From Corynebacterium accolens (GTDB taxonomy: Bacteria; Actinomycetota; Actinomycetes; Mycobacteriales; Mycobacteriaceae), in NCBI RefSeq assembly GCF_030515985.1, contig NZ_CP100376.1:770374-783123 (forward strand): a stretch of DNA of 12,750 nucleotides. Reading direction: 5' to 3'. Shown here in pieces: positions 12,525-12,750 of the stretch. The notes beneath the pieces were generated by a model. It ran no database searches. It was not told the origin of the DNA and saw only the letters and a program-made list of their open reading frames with translations. Made by a program: the position numbers and the translations under genes. Position 1 is the first letter of the stretch. Every line of letters starts with the position of its first letter.

Positions 12525-12750
12525 TTAGAGGGTGGACGGCCGTGCCACAAAGACCGTAGCCAACCTTTTTCCCTTCTCCTTAATGAGCGCGATGGCCTGG
12601 CCATTGGGGGCTACCGCCGCATGAACCCCGGACAGCCCGCGCGGCTCTAACCATTTGCCCATCGCTAAGGCGGCGGCCTCGTCCTCGGTGACGGGCAGGA
12701 CGGGGAAACTGCGCTTGAGCGCCTCATCGAGGCTTAAGGAGAGGCGGGGG
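12525..12750 (-). CDS. truB: tRNA pseudouridine(55) synthase TruB, C-terminal fragment
   Basis: Reading the minus strand from 12749 gives 74 residues ending at TAA (12527-12525); the gene continues beyond the right edge. The fragment holds SLDEALKRSFPVLPVTEDEA, then LAMGKWLEPRGL and a final IALIKEKGKRLATVFV strand. This matches the end of the catalytic domain and the small C-terminal PUA-like domain of actinobacterial TruB, which makes pseudouridine 55 in the T-loop of tRNA. Catalytic Asp is outside the window. The gene is convergent with pptT. The call rests on the C-terminal pattern and on the pptT-truB neighbourhood known in mycobacteria. Confidence 0.85.
   Translation of the reverse strand, partial: PRLSLSLDEALKRSFPVLPVTEDEAAALAMGKWLEPRGLSGVHAAVAPNGQAIALIKEKGKRLATVFVARPSTL

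Overview
The window reads as part of a Corynebacterium chromosome. The evidence is a high-GC coding bias, a secreted Rpf-type muralytic protein, a PptT-type phosphopantetheinyl transferase beside a PptH-like phosphoesterase, and a gene order that I recall closely matching the Mycobacterium tuberculosis proS - rimP - nusA - ylxR - infB - rbfA - cnpB/nrnA - dinF and Rv2795c - pptT - truB segments. The species cannot be fixed from the window. I see no insertion sequence, prophage, CRISPR array, tRNA or rRNA. This is mostly a conserved housekeeping region.

Layout. 1-1020 is the 3' part of proS (+). 1081-1443 is a small DoxX-like membrane protein (+). Two minus-strand genes follow: a 109-residue minimal Rpf (1568-1897) and a lipoprotein with a DUF4439 ferritin-like C-terminus (2076-2924). 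A short divergent promoter region (about 2925-2962) separates the lipoprotein from a long plus-strand run: rimP, nusA, ylxR, infB, rbfA, a DHH/DHHA1 phosphodiesterase (nrnA/cnpB type) and a MATE/DinF transporter. After an 88-base promoter-like gap come the coupled pair pptH-like / pptT. The window ends with the 3' part of truB on the minus strand, convergent with pptT.

How the genes work together. rimP, nusA, ylxR, infB and rbfA form the classic transcription-termination / 30S-maturation / translation-initiation operon. The DHH enzyme (nanoRNA or c-di-AMP turnover) is joined to rbfA with no spacer and overlaps dinF. The last pair plausibly sets the balance of 4'-phosphopantetheine on carrier proteins: PptT attaches it, and the M. 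tuberculosis PptH homologue removes it.

The non-coding DNA is the least ordinary part. The rpf gene is bracketed by stem-loops and inverted repeats: two downstream, four upstream, one of them holding the Shine-Dalgarno sequence in its loop. A 14-bp hairpin sits just before the infB ribosome site, and a 78-nt, 25-bp structured element separates infB from rbfA. Several genes have a TANNNT -10-like box only 7-8 bases before the start codon, as expected for leaderless transcripts, and an identical 11-mer containing such a box occurs upstream of both rimP and ylxR.
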